Positions 16,410 through 26,475 of a stretch of DNA of 64,000 nucleotides are shown one piece after another; positions within the stretch are counted from its first letter, which is position 1; the number at the start of each line of letters is the position of its first letter. The position numbers and the translations under genes are program-made. The stretch lies in NCBI GenBank assembly GCA_022652655.1, contig JALCRQ010000002.1, positions 58,627 through 122,626 of the forward strand, in the 5' to 3' direction. The notes below the pieces were generated by a model that saw only the letters and a program-made list of their open reading frames with translations, did no database searches and was not told the origin of the DNA. This stretch comes from Oscillibacter sp. (GTDB lineage: Bacteria; Bacillota; Clostridia; Oscillospirales; Oscillospiraceae).

Positions 16410-17458
16410 GGCCCCCCGTCTCTCCCTACGACGCGCTGTGCGCCAAGGTGCGGGCCATGTACGGCAAGCGTCTGCGCTTTGCGGACTTTGAGCGGCTTGG
16501 CCGCTGCACCTCCGAGCAGGAGGTGCTGGACGCCCTGCGGCAGTTCCCCGCGTGGTCTGTTGCCATGGCGGAGCTGGAGCCCTCCGCCGACGCCTATGTA
16601 GGCCGGGTGGAGCTGGAAAACGCCCTCTCCGGGGAAACGCTGCGGGAGTATCAGGCGCTGATGCACTATATTCCCCAGGGCGATCGGCAGCTGATGCAGT
16701 TTCCCGTCCTGCTGGCCGAGCGGGACGCCATTCTTCGGGCGCTGCGGCGGCTGAAGGCCGGGCCGGATTACCACGGGATGCCCCATCCCTCCCGCTTCCT
16801 CAACCGCAGCCGGATTGACGCCCAGGCCATTGAGCTGTGCCGGGATTACACCGGGCTCCTCTCCGCGTGCGCCGGCAGCATCTATGCGCCCGTTCTGACG
16901 CATCTGCAGCCGGAGGACGGCACAAAGCTCCCGGACTACATGATGACGGAGTCCCTGCTGCGCACCGCCTATTTTACCAACGTGTACCGCATTGTCCACC
17001 GCCGGTATTCCGGCGAGACGAAGGCGCTGCTCCTGCGGGCCTTCGGAAAGCAGATCGATCTCCTGAATCTGATCCACATTCTGCGCATCAAGACGTACTT
17101 TCCGGAAATGCAGGATCTTTTCACCGTCCTCTTTCCCTTCCACTACCGGCTCCGGCCGGAGTTTATCCGGGCGCTGTGCGCCGCGCCGGACGCCGCCTCC
17201 GCCTTTGCGCTGGTGCGCCGCTCCCCGTATGCCGGCAGCTTCCGGGACATGGCCGTGGCGGAGGTGGAGGACTATTACCACCGCGCTTTTTATGAGTTCA
17301 ACCGGCGCCAGCTTCTGACGGGCGCTCCGTCGGTTTACACCGCCATCTCCTACCTTAACCTGAAGGATACGGAGTGCGCCCTGCTGACCAATGTGGTGGA
17401 GTCCGTCAAATACGGCGTGCCCTACGACAGCGGCTTTGCCCGCCTGATCGGCGGATAA
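16406..17458 (+). CDS. ntpC: V/A-type ATPase subunit C (AC39/d family)
   Basis: 350-residue soluble subunit that caps the membrane rotor ring and connects it to the central stalk. The sequence follows the AC39 pattern: YDALCAKVRAMYGKRL at the start, QALMHYIPQGDRQLM, and the DLLNLIHILRIKTYF repeat-type segment near residues 215-230. It overlaps the stalk gene by 4 nt and lies 41 nt before the subunit I gene. The family is divergent, so identity rests on these patterns and on gene order. Confidence 0.85.
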   Translation: MRPPVSPYDALCAKVRAMYGKRLRFADFERLGRCTSEQEVLDALRQFPAWSVAMAELEPSADAYVGRVELENALSGETLREYQALMHYIPQGDRQLMQFPVLLAERDAILRALRRLKAGPDYHGMPHPSRFLNRSRIDAQAIELCRDYTGLLSACAGSIYAPVLTHLQPEDGTKLPDYMMTESLLRTAYFTNVYRIVHRRYSGETKALLLRAFGKQIDLLNLIHILRIKTYFPEMQDLFTVLFPFHYRLRPEFIRALCAAPDAASAFALVRRSPYAGSFRDMAVAEVEDYYHRAFYEFNRRQLLTGAPSVYTAISYLNLKDTECALLTNVVESVKYGVPYDSGFARLIGG

Positions 17459-17499
17459 GCCGGTCAATTCTGAACGATCTGAAAGGGAGATGACGCTCC

Positions 17500-19404
17500 T
17501 TGTCTGTGGAATCCATGAAGCTCCTGACCATCGCGGGTCCTTTGGAGCAGTTCGACCGGGTCGCCGCCGCGTGCATCGTGGATCAGGAGATCCACCTGGA
17601 GTCCGCCCTGCGGCTGATGCAGGACGTCCGGGGGCTGCGGCCCATGAACGGCGGAAACCCCTATGCCGCGCCCCTGCACCGGGGCGAGGAACTGGCCTCC
17701 CGGCTGGGGCTGCCCCTCTCCCGGGTGGACGGCGGGCAGGACTGGACGGCCGACGGCCTCTCGGCGTATTTTGACGCCCTGGACGGCAAAATCCGGGGCC
17801 TGAACGAATCCCGCACCCAACAGCTCCAGGCTGCGGAGCAGAGCCGCAACATTATCTCGGAGCTGGAGCGGCTCCGGGGTATTTCCACGGATCTCAACGA
17901 CCTGTGGAATATGACCTACGCCCGCTTCCGTTTCGGCTACTTCCCCCGGGAGACGTACGACAGCTTCGCCGACGCCATTGCCCGGCGGGAGGACGTGTTT
18001 TTCTTCCCCACCAACGTGGAGGCGCGGCGTGTCTACGGCGTCTACTTTACAACCAAAAACTCCCATGAGCAGGTGGATACCTTCTTCAACTCCCTGCACT
18101 TTGTCCGCATCCGCATCGAATCCAGCCCCGAGGGCAGCGTGGACGAAGCGGTGCGGGATATGGACGCCCGGGCCAAGGCGGCCGAGGGTGAGGCGCAGCT
18201 GCTCTCCGATCAGCTGGACGCCCTCCGGCAGGAGGAGCGGGAAAAGCTGCTGGGCGCCGTCACCTACCTGCGCTATCACAAGGAGTGCTGCGATGTCCGG
18301 CGCTACGCCGCATGCAGCCAGGAGATGTTCTATCTCTGTGGCTGGGTGCCCGCGGACAGCGCCGCCGCGCTGAAGGAAAAGCTGGACGCCTTCCAGGGCC
18401 TCTCCTGCGTGCTGGACGACGGCACCGACGTGTCCGGCGTCACGCCCCCCACCAAGCTTAAAAGCGGCCTGCTGGGGAAGATTTTCCGCCCCTTCCTGGA
18501 GCTGTACGGCCTTCCGGCCTACAACGAGACGGACCCCTCCGCCTTTATGGCGCTGAGCTACTGCCTGTTTTTCGGCATTATGTTCGGCGACCTGGGACAG
18601 GGCCTGGGCCTGGCTCTGATCGGCTGGTTCCTCTGGAAGCGGAAGGGCCAATGGCTGGGGCGGATCATCACCTGCTGCGGCCTGGCCGGCGCCGTATTCG
18701 GCTGCGCCTACGGCAGCGTGTTCGGCTTTGAGGACCTGCTGCCGGGCTTCAAGGTGCTGGAGGACGGCAACGTGATGACCATTCTCCTGCTCTCGGTGGG
18801 GCTGGGTGTGGTCATGATCCTTCTGGCCATGGCCATCAACATCAAAAACGGAATCCGCCAGCGGGACTTTGAAAAGATTTTCTTCGGCCCCAACGGCGCC
18901 GCCGGCGCCGTCTTTTACGCCGGGCTGATTCTGATGGCGGTGCTGACGCTGACCGGGACGGTCAATCTCATCACCCCCGCGTACATCATCCCCGTAATTG
19001 TGCTGCCCCTGGCGGCGATGCTTTTGAAGGAACCTCTGTCCAAGCTGCTGGCCCGGGATCCCTCCTGGAAGGAGATCCACCCCGGCGAGCTGCTGGGACT
19101 GGGCTTCTTTGAGCTTTTTGAAACGCTCCTGAGCTATCTCACCAACACGCTGTCCTTCCTGCGGGTAGGCGCCTATGCCATTATCCACGTGGGCCTGATG
19201 CTGGTGGTGCGCATGATGGCCGGCTCCGGCAATCTTGTGGTGCTGGCGCTGGGGAACCTGTTCGTCATGGGCTTTGAGGGCTTCCTGGTGGGAATCCAGG
19301 TCCTGAGGCTGGAATTTTACGAGCTGTTCAGCCGCTTTTACAGCGACGGCGGCATCCCCTACGAGCCCCGGAGAATCGATTATACCACGCGCTCCGCGCT
19401 GTAA
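17500..19404 (+). CDS. ntpI: V/A-type ATPase subunit I (a-type, ion channel stator)
   Basis: 634-residue stator. The N-terminal ~330 residues are cytoplasmic and rich in coiled coil (LNESRTQQLQAAEQSRNIISEL). The C-terminal ~300 residues carry about seven helices, beginning at MALSYCLFFGIMFGDLGQGLGL, with LGFFELFETLLSYLTNTLSF LRVGAYA and FEGFLVGIQVLRLEFYELF, which match the ion half-channel region. Start: TTG 17500 has GGGAG 11 nt upstream; an in-frame ATG at 17515 is the alternative. It forms the two half-channels against the K ring. Confidence 0.93.
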   Translation: MSVESMKLLTIAGPLEQFDRVAAACIVDQEIHLESALRLMQDVRGLRPMNGGNPYAAPLHRGEELASRLGLPLSRVDGGQDWTADGLSAYFDALDGKIRGLNESRTQQLQAAEQSRNIISELERLRGISTDLNDLWNMTYARFRFGYFPRETYDSFADAIARREDVFFFPTNVEARRVYGVYFTTKNSHEQVDTFFNSLHFVRIRIESSPEGSVDEAVRDMDARAKAAEGEAQLLSDQLDALRQEEREKLLGAVTYLRYHKECCDVRRYAACSQEMFYLCGWVPADSAAALKEKLDAFQGLSCVLDDGTDVSGVTPPTKLKSGLLGKIFRPFLELYGLPAYNETDPSAFMALSYCLFFGIMFGDLGQGLGLALIGWFLWKRKGQWLGRIITCCGLAGAVFGCAYGSVFGFEDLLPGFKVLEDGNVMTILLLSVGLGVVMILLAMAINIKNGIRQRDFEKIFFGPNGAAGAVFYAGLILMAVLTLTGTVNLITPAYIIPVIVLPLAAMLLKEPLSKLLARDPSWKEIHPGELLGLGFFELFETLLSYLTNTLSFLRVGAYAIIHVGLMLVVRMMAGSGNLVVLALGNLFVMGFEGFLVGIQVLRLEFYELFSRFYSDGGIPYEPRRIDYTTRSAL

Positions 19405-19896
<492 letters not shown>

Positions 19897-19898
19897 GG

Positions 19899-20207
19899 AT
19901 GAAATACTTTGTGATCACCGACAGCGCGGACACCCTGGTGGGCCTCCGGCTGGCCGGAATCGAGGGCGTGGTAACCCGCACCGCGGCAGAGGCCTATACG
20001 GCCCTGGACGAGGTGCTGCGGGACCCGGAAATTGGGATCCTGCTGGTGACAGAGCGGCTGGCGCGGGAGTGCGAAAGCCGTCTGGCGCCCCTGAAGATGA
20101 CCATCTCCACGCCCCTGGTCATTGAAATTCCCGACCGGCACAGCACCGGCCGTTCCGCGGATTCCATCACCCGCTATATCCGGGAGGCCATCGGCGTCAA
20201 GCTGTGA
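19899..20207 (+). CDS. ntpG: V/A-type ATPase subunit F (central stalk)
   Basis: 102-residue small Rossmann-like subunit that binds subunit D in the central rotor. The sequence opens MKYFVITDSADTLVGLRLAG and contains IGILLVTERLA and TPLVIEIPDR, typical of the family. It begins 2 nt after the K stop with only AAGG abutting the ATG, so its translation probably depends on coupling to K. Confidence 0.88.
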   Translation: MKYFVITDSADTLVGLRLAGIEGVVTRTAAEAYTALDEVLRDPEIGILLVTERLARECESRLAPLKMTISTPLVIEIPDRHSTGRSADSITRYIREAIGVKL

Positions 20208-20280
20208 CCTCCGGGCCGTCACGGGCGCGGAAAGCACGAGTCTGACATCCCCGCCGGGGGTGTCCTGGGAGGATACAAAG

Positions 20281-20889
20281 ATGCCTGAGAGCAATCAGAA
20301 GCTGGATCGGTTTACCGCCGCCATTCTCCGTGAGGCCGCGGCAGAGAGCGACCAGGCCATGGCCGCATATGAGAAAAAGCGCACAAAAGAGCTGGCGGAG
20401 GCCAAGAAAAAGGTCGGCTGCGAGGCCCGGGCCTACCTGCACGCTGAGATCACCCGGCTGCGGGCGGATTACGGCCGTCAGGTGGCGCAGCGGATGCAGG
20501 AGACAAAGCGGACGCTCTTTCAGCGGCGCAACGAGATCGCCGGCGGCGTGTTCGACGAGGTCCGGCAGAAAATTACGGCCTACACCGCCTCGGAGCAGTA
20601 CGCGCCGAGACTGCGGGAAATCCTCCTGGAGGCGCTGGGCGCCCTCCGCGGGGCGGACAGCGTCACGGTATACCTCCGCAGCGCGGATCAAAACCTGATT
20701 CCCTCCCTGCGGGAGGCTGCGGCAAAAATCCACATGACCTTCCTGGACGGCGATTTTCAGCTGGGCGGGCTCATTGTGGAGGCCCCGGAAATGGGGCTGC
20801 GGGTAGATTCCTCCTTTGACAGCCGCATGGAGGAGCTGAACGGGCACTTTGCCGAGCTGTTCGGCATCTCCCTGTCCGACGCCGAATAG
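20281..20889 (+). CDS. ntpE: V/A-type ATPase subunit E (peripheral stalk)
   Basis: 202 residues. The N-terminal ~100 are a long charged helix (AAYEKKRTKELAEAKKKV, RQVAQRMQETKRTLFQRRNE). The C-terminal half is a globular domain with DGDFQLGGLIVEAPEMGLRV, followed by SFDSRMEELNGHF, as in E subunits. It pairs with the small coiled-coil stalk protein at the operon start. GGGAGG precedes ATG 20281. The 73-nt gap from subunit F is the longest inside the first part of the operon. Confidence 0.9.
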   Translation: MPESNQKLDRFTAAILREAAAESDQAMAAYEKKRTKELAEAKKKVGCEARAYLHAEITRLRADYGRQVAQRMQETKRTLFQRRNEIAGGVFDEVRQKITAYTASEQYAPRLREILLEALGALRGADSVTVYLRSADQNLIPSLREAAAKIHMTFLDGDFQLGGLIVEAPEMGLRVDSSFDSRMEELNGHFAELFGISLSDAE

Positions 20890-20905
20890 AAAAGAGGCAG
20901 CTTGC

Positions 20906-22681
20906 ATGATTGAGAGCAACTATATCATCCACGGCGTCAACGGCCCGGTGGTCACCGTAGTGGGCGGGCGCGGCCTGGCCATGCACGAAATGGTGCAGGT
21001 GGGCACGCTGGGCCTCACCGGCGAGGTCGTGCGCGTGGAGGGCGGCACCGCCGTCGTCCAGGTCTACGAGGACACCACCGGCCTGGCCCCCGGGCAGAGC
21101 GTCGTTCCCACCGGAGGCCCGCTGTGTGTGGAGCTGGGCCCCGGCCTGCTCACCAATATCTTCGACGGCATCGCCCGTCCGCTCCGGGTGATTGAGGAAA
21201 AAAGCGGCCCCTTTATCAGCCGGGGTCTCAACCTGCCGGCTCTGGATCAGGAGCGCCAGTGGAACGTGACGCTGGCCGTCCGTCCCGGCGACGCGGTGCA
21301 GGGCGGAGCCCTGTACGCCTCCTGCCCGGAGACAACCCTGATCACCCACCGCTGTCTGGTGCCCGCCGGCCTCTCCGGCACCGTCACCTGGACGGCGGAA
21401 AACGGCCCGCACACGGTAAAAGACCCCCTGGTCAAGCTCACCGACGCCCGGGGACGGGAGAGCGTTTTGAAGCTGGCCTGCCTGTGGCCGGTGCGCAGAG
21501 CCCGCACCTTTGCCTCCCGGCTCCCGGCGGACCGCCCCCTGGTCACCGGCCAGCGGGTCATCGACACGCTGTTTCCCATCGCCAAGGGCGGCGCGGCGGC
21601 GATTCCCGGCCCCTTCGGCGCCGGCAAGACCATGACCCAGCATCAGCTGGCCAAGTGGTCCGACGCCGACATCATCGTGTATCTGGGCTGCGGCGAACGG
21701 GGCAACGAGATGACCCAGGTGGTGGATGAATTTTCCCAGCTGCTGGATCCCAAGAGCCAGCAGCCCCTGATGAACCGCACCATCCTCATCGCCAACACCT
21801 CCAACATGCCCGTGGCCGCCCGGGAGGCCTCCGTCTACACCGGCATGACCATGGCGGAGTACTACCGCGACATGGGGTACCATGTGGCCCTGATGGCGGA
21901 CTCCACCTCCCGCTGGGCCGAGGCCCTGCGGGAGATCTCCGGCCGGCTGGAGGAGATGCCCGCCGAGGAGGGCTTCCCTGCCTACCTCTCCTCCCGGCTG
22001 GCGGAATTTTACGAGCGGGCCGGCTATGTCAAGACCTGGGAGGGCAAAGAGGGCTCCGTCACCGTCATCGGCGCCGTATCCCCCCAGGGCGGCGATTTTT
22101 CCGAGCCCGTCACCCAGAACACCAAGCGGTACGTCCGGGCCTTCTGGGGCCTGGATCGGGCGCTGGCCTATGCGCGGCACTTCCCCTCCATCAACTGGAT
22201 GACCTCCTATTCGGAATACGCCGACGAGCTGCGGCCCTGGTACGACAAAAACGTGGGGCCGGAGTTTGTCCCGTGCCGCCAGCGGATTGTCCTGCTGCTC
22301 CATGAGGAATCCAAGCTGATGGAGATCGTCAAGCTCATCGGTTCGGACGTCCTGCCGGAGGATCAGAAGCTGACCATTGAGATCGCCCGCACCATTCGGG
22401 TGGGCTTTTTGCAGCAGAACGCCTATCACGCCGTGGACACTTACGTGCCCCTTTCCAAGCAGCTGCGGATGATGCAGCTCATTCTCCGCCTGTACGACGG
22501 GGCCAAGGCCCAGATCGAGCGCACCATTCCCCTCAGCCAGCTGACGGCCACCGGTATTTTCCAGGAGCTGACGCGGATGAAGTACGAGGTGCCCAACGAC
22601 CAGCCGGAGAAATTTGCCGGCTATGAGCAGAAAATTGATGCCGCCCTGGAAACCGTCCGGGCGGCCAACCAGGAGCGGTGA
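20906..22681 (+). CDS. ntpA: V/A-type ATPase catalytic subunit A
   Basis: 591-residue catalytic subunit. The P-loop is GPFGAGKT near residue 237. The non-homologous insert typical of A subunits (about residues 110-200) is present. The catalytic region contains [15 protein letters not shown] and [27 protein letters not shown]. The C-terminal helical domain follows. The start [16 protein letters not shown] is preceded by GAGG. It forms the hexameric head with subunit B. Confidence 0.97.
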   Translation: MIESNYIIHGVNGPVVTVVGGRGLAMHEMVQVGTLGLTGEVVRVEGGTAVVQVYEDTTGLAPGQSVVPTGGPLCVELGPGLLTNIFDGIARPLRVIEEKSGPFISRGLNLPALDQERQWNVTLAVRPGDAVQGGALYASCPETTLITHRCLVPAGLSGTVTWTAENGPHTVKDPLVKLTDARGRESVLKLACLWPVRRARTFASRLPADRPLVTGQRVIDTLFPIAKGGAAAIPGPFGAGKTMTQHQLAKWSDADIIVYLGCGERGNEMTQVVDEFSQLLDPKSQQPLMNRTILIANTSNMPVAAREASVYTGMTMAEYYRDMGYHVALMADSTSRWAEALREISGRLEEMPAEEGFPAYLSSRLAEFYERAGYVKTWEGKEGSVTVIGAVSPQGGDFSEPVTQNTKRYVRAFWGLDRALAYARHFPSINWMTSYSEYADELRPWYDKNVGPEFVPCRQRIVLLLHEESKLMEIVKLIGSDVLPEDQKLTIEIARTIRVGFLQQNAYHAVDTYVPLSKQLRMMQLILRLYDGAKAQIERTIPLSQLTATGIFQELTRMKYEVPNDQPEKFAGYEQKIDAALETVRAANQER

Positions 22682-22688
22682 GAAACGC

Positions 22689-24080
22689 ATGAGACTTGAA
22701 TATATCGGCCTTTCGGAGCTGTCCGGCTCCCTGATCGCCCTGGAGGGCGTAAAGGGCGTCAGCTACGACGAGCTGGCGGAAATCACGCTGGAGGGCGGCG
22801 AGCGGCGGTACGGCCGCGTCATCCTCATCGACGGCGACCGGGTGGTGCTCCAGACCTTCGAGGGCACCGAGGGGATCTCCCTCAAAAACGCCAACACCCA
22901 TTTCACCGGGCGGCCCATGGACATCGCTCTGTCCCGGGAGATGCTGGGCCGTGTTTTCGACGGTGCCGGACGGCCCATCGACGGCCTGGGGGAGCTGTTC
23001 CCCGACGAGCGGCGCAACATCAACGGCTCCGCCATCAATCCGGTGTCCCGCCAGTATCCCCAAAGCTGCATCTACACGGGAATCTCCGCCATCGACGGAA
23101 CGGCGACGCTGATCCGGGGGCAGAAGCTCCCCATCTTCTCCGGCGCCGGCATGAAGCACAACGAGCTGGCCGCGCAGATTGTCCGTCAGGCCAAGGTGGC
23201 CGACCAGGACAGCGACTTCGCCATCGTCTTTGCGGCCATGGGCATCAAAAACGACACCGCGGACTTCTTCCGCCGGAGCTTTGAGGCCGCGGGCGCCCTG
23301 CAGCGGGTGGTCATGTTCCTCAACATGGCCTCCGATCCCATTATCGAGCGGATTCTCACTCCCCGGTGCGCCCTCACCGCCGCGGAATACCTGGCCTTCA
23401 GCCACGGCTATCACGTGCTGGTGGTGATGACGGATATGACCGCCTACTGCGAGGCCGTCCGGGAGTTCTCCTCCTCCAAGGGGGAAATCCCGTCCCGGAA
23501 GGGCTTTCCGGCCTACCTCTACTCCGACCTGGCCTCCCTGTACGAACGGGCGGGCATGATCCGGGGCCGTCCCGGCTCCGTGACGCAGGTGCCTATTCTC
23601 ACCATGCCCGGCGACGACATCACCCATCCCATCCCCGATCTCACGGGCTATATCACGGAGGGCCAGATCGTGCTGAACCGGGATCTTGAAAACCAGGGGA
23701 TCTACCCCCCCATCGACATTCTCTCCTCCCTGTCCCGCCTGATGAAGGACGGCATCGGGGAAGGCTTTACCCGGGCCGATCACCCCGCGCTCTCCAACCA
23801 GCTCTTTGCGGCCTACTCCAAGGTGCGGGACGCCCGGAGCCTGGCCGCCGTCATCGGCGAGGATGAGCTGTCCGAGACCGACCGGCAGTATCTCCGGTTC
23901 GGCAAGCTCTTTGAGGATCGGTTCCTGACCCAGGGCGACCTGGACAACCGCTCCATCGGCGAGACGCTGGATCTGGGCTGGAAGCTCCTGAGCATTCTGC
24001 CCAGAAGCGAGCTGGACCGGGTGGACGACAAGACCATCGCCGAGCACTATGTGGAAAATTCGTGGAAGGATCTGGCCTGA
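22689..24080 (+). CDS. ntpB: V/A-type ATPase regulatory subunit B
   Basis: 463-residue non-catalytic nucleotide-binding subunit. The P-loop position is degenerate ([17 protein letters not shown]), as in all B subunits. Other marks are [21 protein letters not shown] and [34 protein letters not shown], and [12 protein letters not shown]. It begins 7 nt after subunit A, with AGGAG 13 nt upstream of the ATG. Confidence 0.97.
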   Translation: MRLEYIGLSELSGSLIALEGVKGVSYDELAEITLEGGERRYGRVILIDGDRVVLQTFEGTEGISLKNANTHFTGRPMDIALSREMLGRVFDGAGRPIDGLGELFPDERRNINGSAINPVSRQYPQSCIYTGISAIDGTATLIRGQKLPIFSGAGMKHNELAAQIVRQAKVADQDSDFAIVFAAMGIKNDTADFFRRSFEAAGALQRVVMFLNMASDPIIERILTPRCALTAAEYLAFSHGYHVLVVMTDMTAYCEAVREFSSSKGEIPSRKGFPAYLYSDLASLYERAGMIRGRPGSVTQVPILTMPGDDITHPIPDLTGYITEGQIVLNRDLENQGIYPPIDILSSLSRLMKDGIGEGFTRADHPALSNQLFAAYSKVRDARSLAAVIGEDELSETDRQYLRFGKLFEDRFLTQGDLDNRSIGETLDLGWKLLSILPRSELDRVDDKTIAEHYVENSWKDLA

Positions 24081-24119
24081 GCGGCGCAAGCCTGACGGGC
24101 GGGAAAGGAGCGCATTTTT

Positions 24120-24749
24120 ATGGCTGGCATACTGCCCACTAAGGGCAATCTGATGGCGGCCAGGCGCGGCATGGCCCTGGCCCGGACGGGATATGAGCTG
24201 ATGGACCGAAAGCGGAACATCCTCATCCGGGAGATGATGGCCATGATGGAGGACGCCAAGCTGGTTCAGTCCCAGATCGACGCCGTCTTTTCCGAGGCCT
24301 ACGCGTCGCTGCAGACCGCCAACACCCGCAACGGCATGTGCGACCGGATTGCCGAATCGGTGGATGTGGATGACTCTCTGGTAATCCAGTACCGCTCCAT
24401 CATGGGTGTGGAGCTGCCGCATATCATCGGTGTCTCCCCCGCGCCCCGACCCGAGTACGGCTTTTCCGCCGTCTCCTCCGCCGTGGACGACTGCTACATA
24501 AAATTCCACCGGGTCAAGGATCTGATCCGGGAACTGGCGGAGGTGGAGATCTCCATCTACCGGCTGGCGGACGCCATCCGAAAGACCCAGAAGCGGGCCA
24601 ACGCCCTGCAGAATGTGGTCATTCCGGACTACGAAAAAACCATCCGCAGCATCACCGAGGCGCTGGAGGAAAAAGAGCGGGAGGAGTTCTCCCGCCTGAA
24701 GGTCATCAAGCGGCTCACACGGGAATCCCGGGAAAACAAGACCACGTAA
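24120..24749 (+). CDS. ntpD: V/A-type ATPase subunit D (central rotor shaft)
   Basis: 209-residue subunit forming the antiparallel coiled-coil shaft in the A3B3 head. The N-terminus (GILPTKGNLMAARRGMALARTGYELMDRKR) and C-terminus (RRTQKRANALQN-like segment, then VIPDYEKTIRSITEALEEKEREEFSRLKVIK) are diagnostic. AAAGGAGCG precedes the ATG. It is the last gene of the operon, followed by a perfect terminator palindrome. Confidence 0.95.
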   Translation: MAGILPTKGNLMAARRGMALARTGYELMDRKRNILIREMMAMMEDAKLVQSQIDAVFSEAYASLQTANTRNGMCDRIAESVDVDDSLVIQYRSIMGVELPHIIGVSPAPRPEYGFSAVSSAVDDCYIKFHRVKDLIRELAEVEISIYRLADAIRKTQKRANALQNVVIPDYEKTIRSITEALEEKEREEFSRLKVIKRLTRESRENKTT

Positions 24750-24771
24750 GCCCTCCCGCCGGAAACCCCGA

Positions 24772-24815
24772 AAAAAAGCATCCCCTGCCGCATATGCGGC
24801 AGGGGATGCTTTTTT
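24772..24815. terminator. Perfect palindromic bidirectional terminator after the V-ATPase operon
   Basis: A 44-nt perfect inverted repeat centred on CATATG: A-rich arm, GCATCCCCTGCCGCAT, its exact complement, then TTTTTT. It can stop the ATPase transcript and the convergent DUF4015 transcript. Confidence 0.92.
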
Positions 24816-24832
24816 GAAATCTGTCCGCCCCG

Positions 24833-25888
24833 CTAGCTTAAAAGCAGGAACGGAGCGTTGTCCTGCGGCGGCGTCTGACCCGCCGCCAGCTCCGGAACAA
24901 ATCCGGTCTTCTTCTCACCCGCGGCGGCCTGGACTGCGGCGGTGAACGCCGAACTCTCCCCCGCCTCGGTCTGGGCATAGATGCGGTCCGTCTCCGCGGC
25001 CAGCTGATTCAGGGATATGCCGGCCTTTTCGTCGCCGCCGGCGGTGATAGCCGCGGCAGGCAGCTCCACGGAGAGCTTCACCTCCGGATAATCACTCAGG
25101 GCCGTCCGCAGGCTCCGCACCAGCGGCGTCAGATTTTCCGCCGGATCCTCCGCCGACCCGGTGTAGGCAATTTTGCTCACCTTGCCCTGGGTGGGATAGG
25201 TCACGTCCGTCAGCAGGATCTCATCAAACCCCAGGGCCGCGCACTCCTGCACCAGGGCGCTTAAATACTGCACCGTACCCGGCTTGGCGGGATCCAGCCA
25301 GTTGTCGTTGTTCCCGTCGTAAAAAATGTAGCCGCCGGTATTTTCAAGCGCCATGCCGGCCTGATCCGTCTTGGCAGCCACGGGATCCCGCAGGCAGTCC
25401 AGCCGGGCAATGGTATAGGTGTCCGACGCGGTCATGGCGGCAATAGCGGCGGCGGTGGAGCTCTCCGTCCTCACCGCCCGGTCGCTGAGCGCGGCGGCCG
25501 CCGCGGAATCATAATAGACATGGCCCTGGGCGTCCTTTACCGTCAGGCAGGCGGCGCCGGCCGAGACAGCGGTCAGCTGTCCGGAACCCGCGGTCCAGTC
25601 CGTCAGCGGCGTCTGCGTGAGCTGGACGGCCCGGACGGGCTTTTCCTTAGGCTGGTCAATGGTCAGGTTCAGCTCTCCCGAGGAGACCGCCCCGTCCGCC
25701 GAGGAGGAGGCCGCCTGCCGCTCCGGCAGCTGCAGCTGCGGCGTGCCCGACTCGTCGTAGACCAGATATTTCTGCACGATCATAAATCCCACCGCCGCCA
25801 AAATAATCAGAATCAGGATGACGGCCGCGGCAATTTTCCCGGTGGGCCTGCGCCCCCGGTAGCTGCTGTATCCCCTGGAACCCGACAT
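24833..25888 (-). CDS. Membrane-anchored putative glycoside hydrolase (DUF4015-like)
   Basis: 351 residues. After a basic, Arg/Gly-rich N-terminus there is one membrane helix (AAAVILILIILAAVGFMIV, about residues 20-38), then a Ser/Asp-rich linker and an extracellular domain. The domain holds YTIARLDCLRDPVAAKT, NNDNWLDPAKPGTVQYLSAL and LGFDEILLTDVTYPTQG, which follow the DUF4015 putative glycoside hydrolase (TIM barrel) pattern. The Asp in ILLTDVTYPT would correspond to the conserved strand-end acid. GGAGGTGA precedes the ATG. The substrate is unknown. Confidence 0.72.
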   Translation of the reverse strand: MSGSRGYSSYRGRRPTGKIAAAVILILIILAAVGFMIVQKYLVYDESGTPQLQLPERQAASSSADGAVSSGELNLTIDQPKEKPVRAVQLTQTPLTDWTAGSGQLTAVSAGAACLTVKDAQGHVYYDSAAAAALSDRAVRTESSTAAAIAAMTASDTYTIARLDCLRDPVAAKTDQAGMALENTGGYIFYDGNNDNWLDPAKPGTVQYLSALVQECAALGFDEILLTDVTYPTQGKVSKIAYTGSAEDPAENLTPLVRSLRTALSDYPEVKLSVELPAAAITAGGDEKAGISLNQLAAETDRIYAQTEAGESSAFTAAVQAAAGEKKTGFVPELAAGQTPPQDNAPFLLLS

Positions 25889-25928
25889 ATCCTGTCACCT
25901 CCGCCTTTGCGGCTCTCCAGCTTTCTCC

Positions 25929-26366
25929 TCAGGGTTCAATGGCGTCCAGCTCTCCTACCCGGCGGGCATGGCGGCCCCCCAGGAACTCCGTGGACAAAAA
26001 CGTCTCCACCATCGCGCAGGCCAGCTTGGGCCCGGTGAAGCCGGCGCCCAGCGCCAGCATGTTGGCGTTGTTGTGCTGACGGCACAGCTCCGTCTCCAGC
26101 GTGTCGGCACAGTGGGCGCAGCGGATGCCGCGCACCTTGTTGGCGGCGATGGAGATACCGATACCGGTGGTGCAGATCACGATTCCCCGCTCATATTCGC
26201 CGGAGGCCACGGCCCGGGCGGCCGCCTCTCCAAAAATCGGATAGTCGCAGCTCTCCGTGGAATAGCAGCCAAAATCCCGGTACGCAATTTTCTTCTCGTC
26301 CAACAGCTTCATGATCTCGCATTTCAGCGCGTAGCCGCCATGATCGGAACCCAGTGCAACCTTCAT
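25929..26366 (-). CDS. rpiB: Ribose-5-phosphate isomerase B
   Basis: 145-residue RpiB/LacAB-type isomerase interconverting ribose 5-phosphate and ribulose 5-phosphate. Motifs are MKVALGSDHGGYALK, the catalytic-loop Cys in GIVICTTGIGISIAANKVRGIRCA, and RQHNNANMLALGAG. ATG 26366 follows GGGAGAACAAG; residues upstream in the open frame are not homologous. It lies downstream of the PHP gene, separated by a hairpin, and upstream of the DUF4015 gene. Confidence 0.95.
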   Translation of the reverse strand: MKVALGSDHGGYALKCEIMKLLDEKKIAYRDFGCYSTESCDYPIFGEAAARAVASGEYERGIVICTTGIGISIAANKVRGIRCAHCADTLETELCRQHNNANMLALGAGFTGPKLACAMVETFLSTEFLGGRHARRVGELDAIEP

Positions 26367-26437
26367 CTTGTTCTCCCTTTCTTCCGCCCTCCGGAGCGCC
26401 CCGGCGGCGGGTTTGTCTTCTTGTATTTTAACCGCAT

Positions 26438-26470
26438 TTTGGCGGGTTTGCAACCGCAAAACCCGCCAAA
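26438..26470 (-). repeat. 12-bp inverted repeat between the PHP gene and rpiB
   Basis: TTTGGCGGGTTT and AAACCCGCCAAA are separated by 9 nt. No strong T run follows on the minus strand, so this is an mRNA hairpin or a weak terminator rather than a classical one. Confidence 0.55.
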
Positions 26471-26475
26471 CGCTT

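Noticed and set aside
26438..26470. Hairpin as a strong intrinsic terminator before rpiB
   Set aside because: No T run follows the stem on the transcribed strand, so only an inverted repeat is reported.
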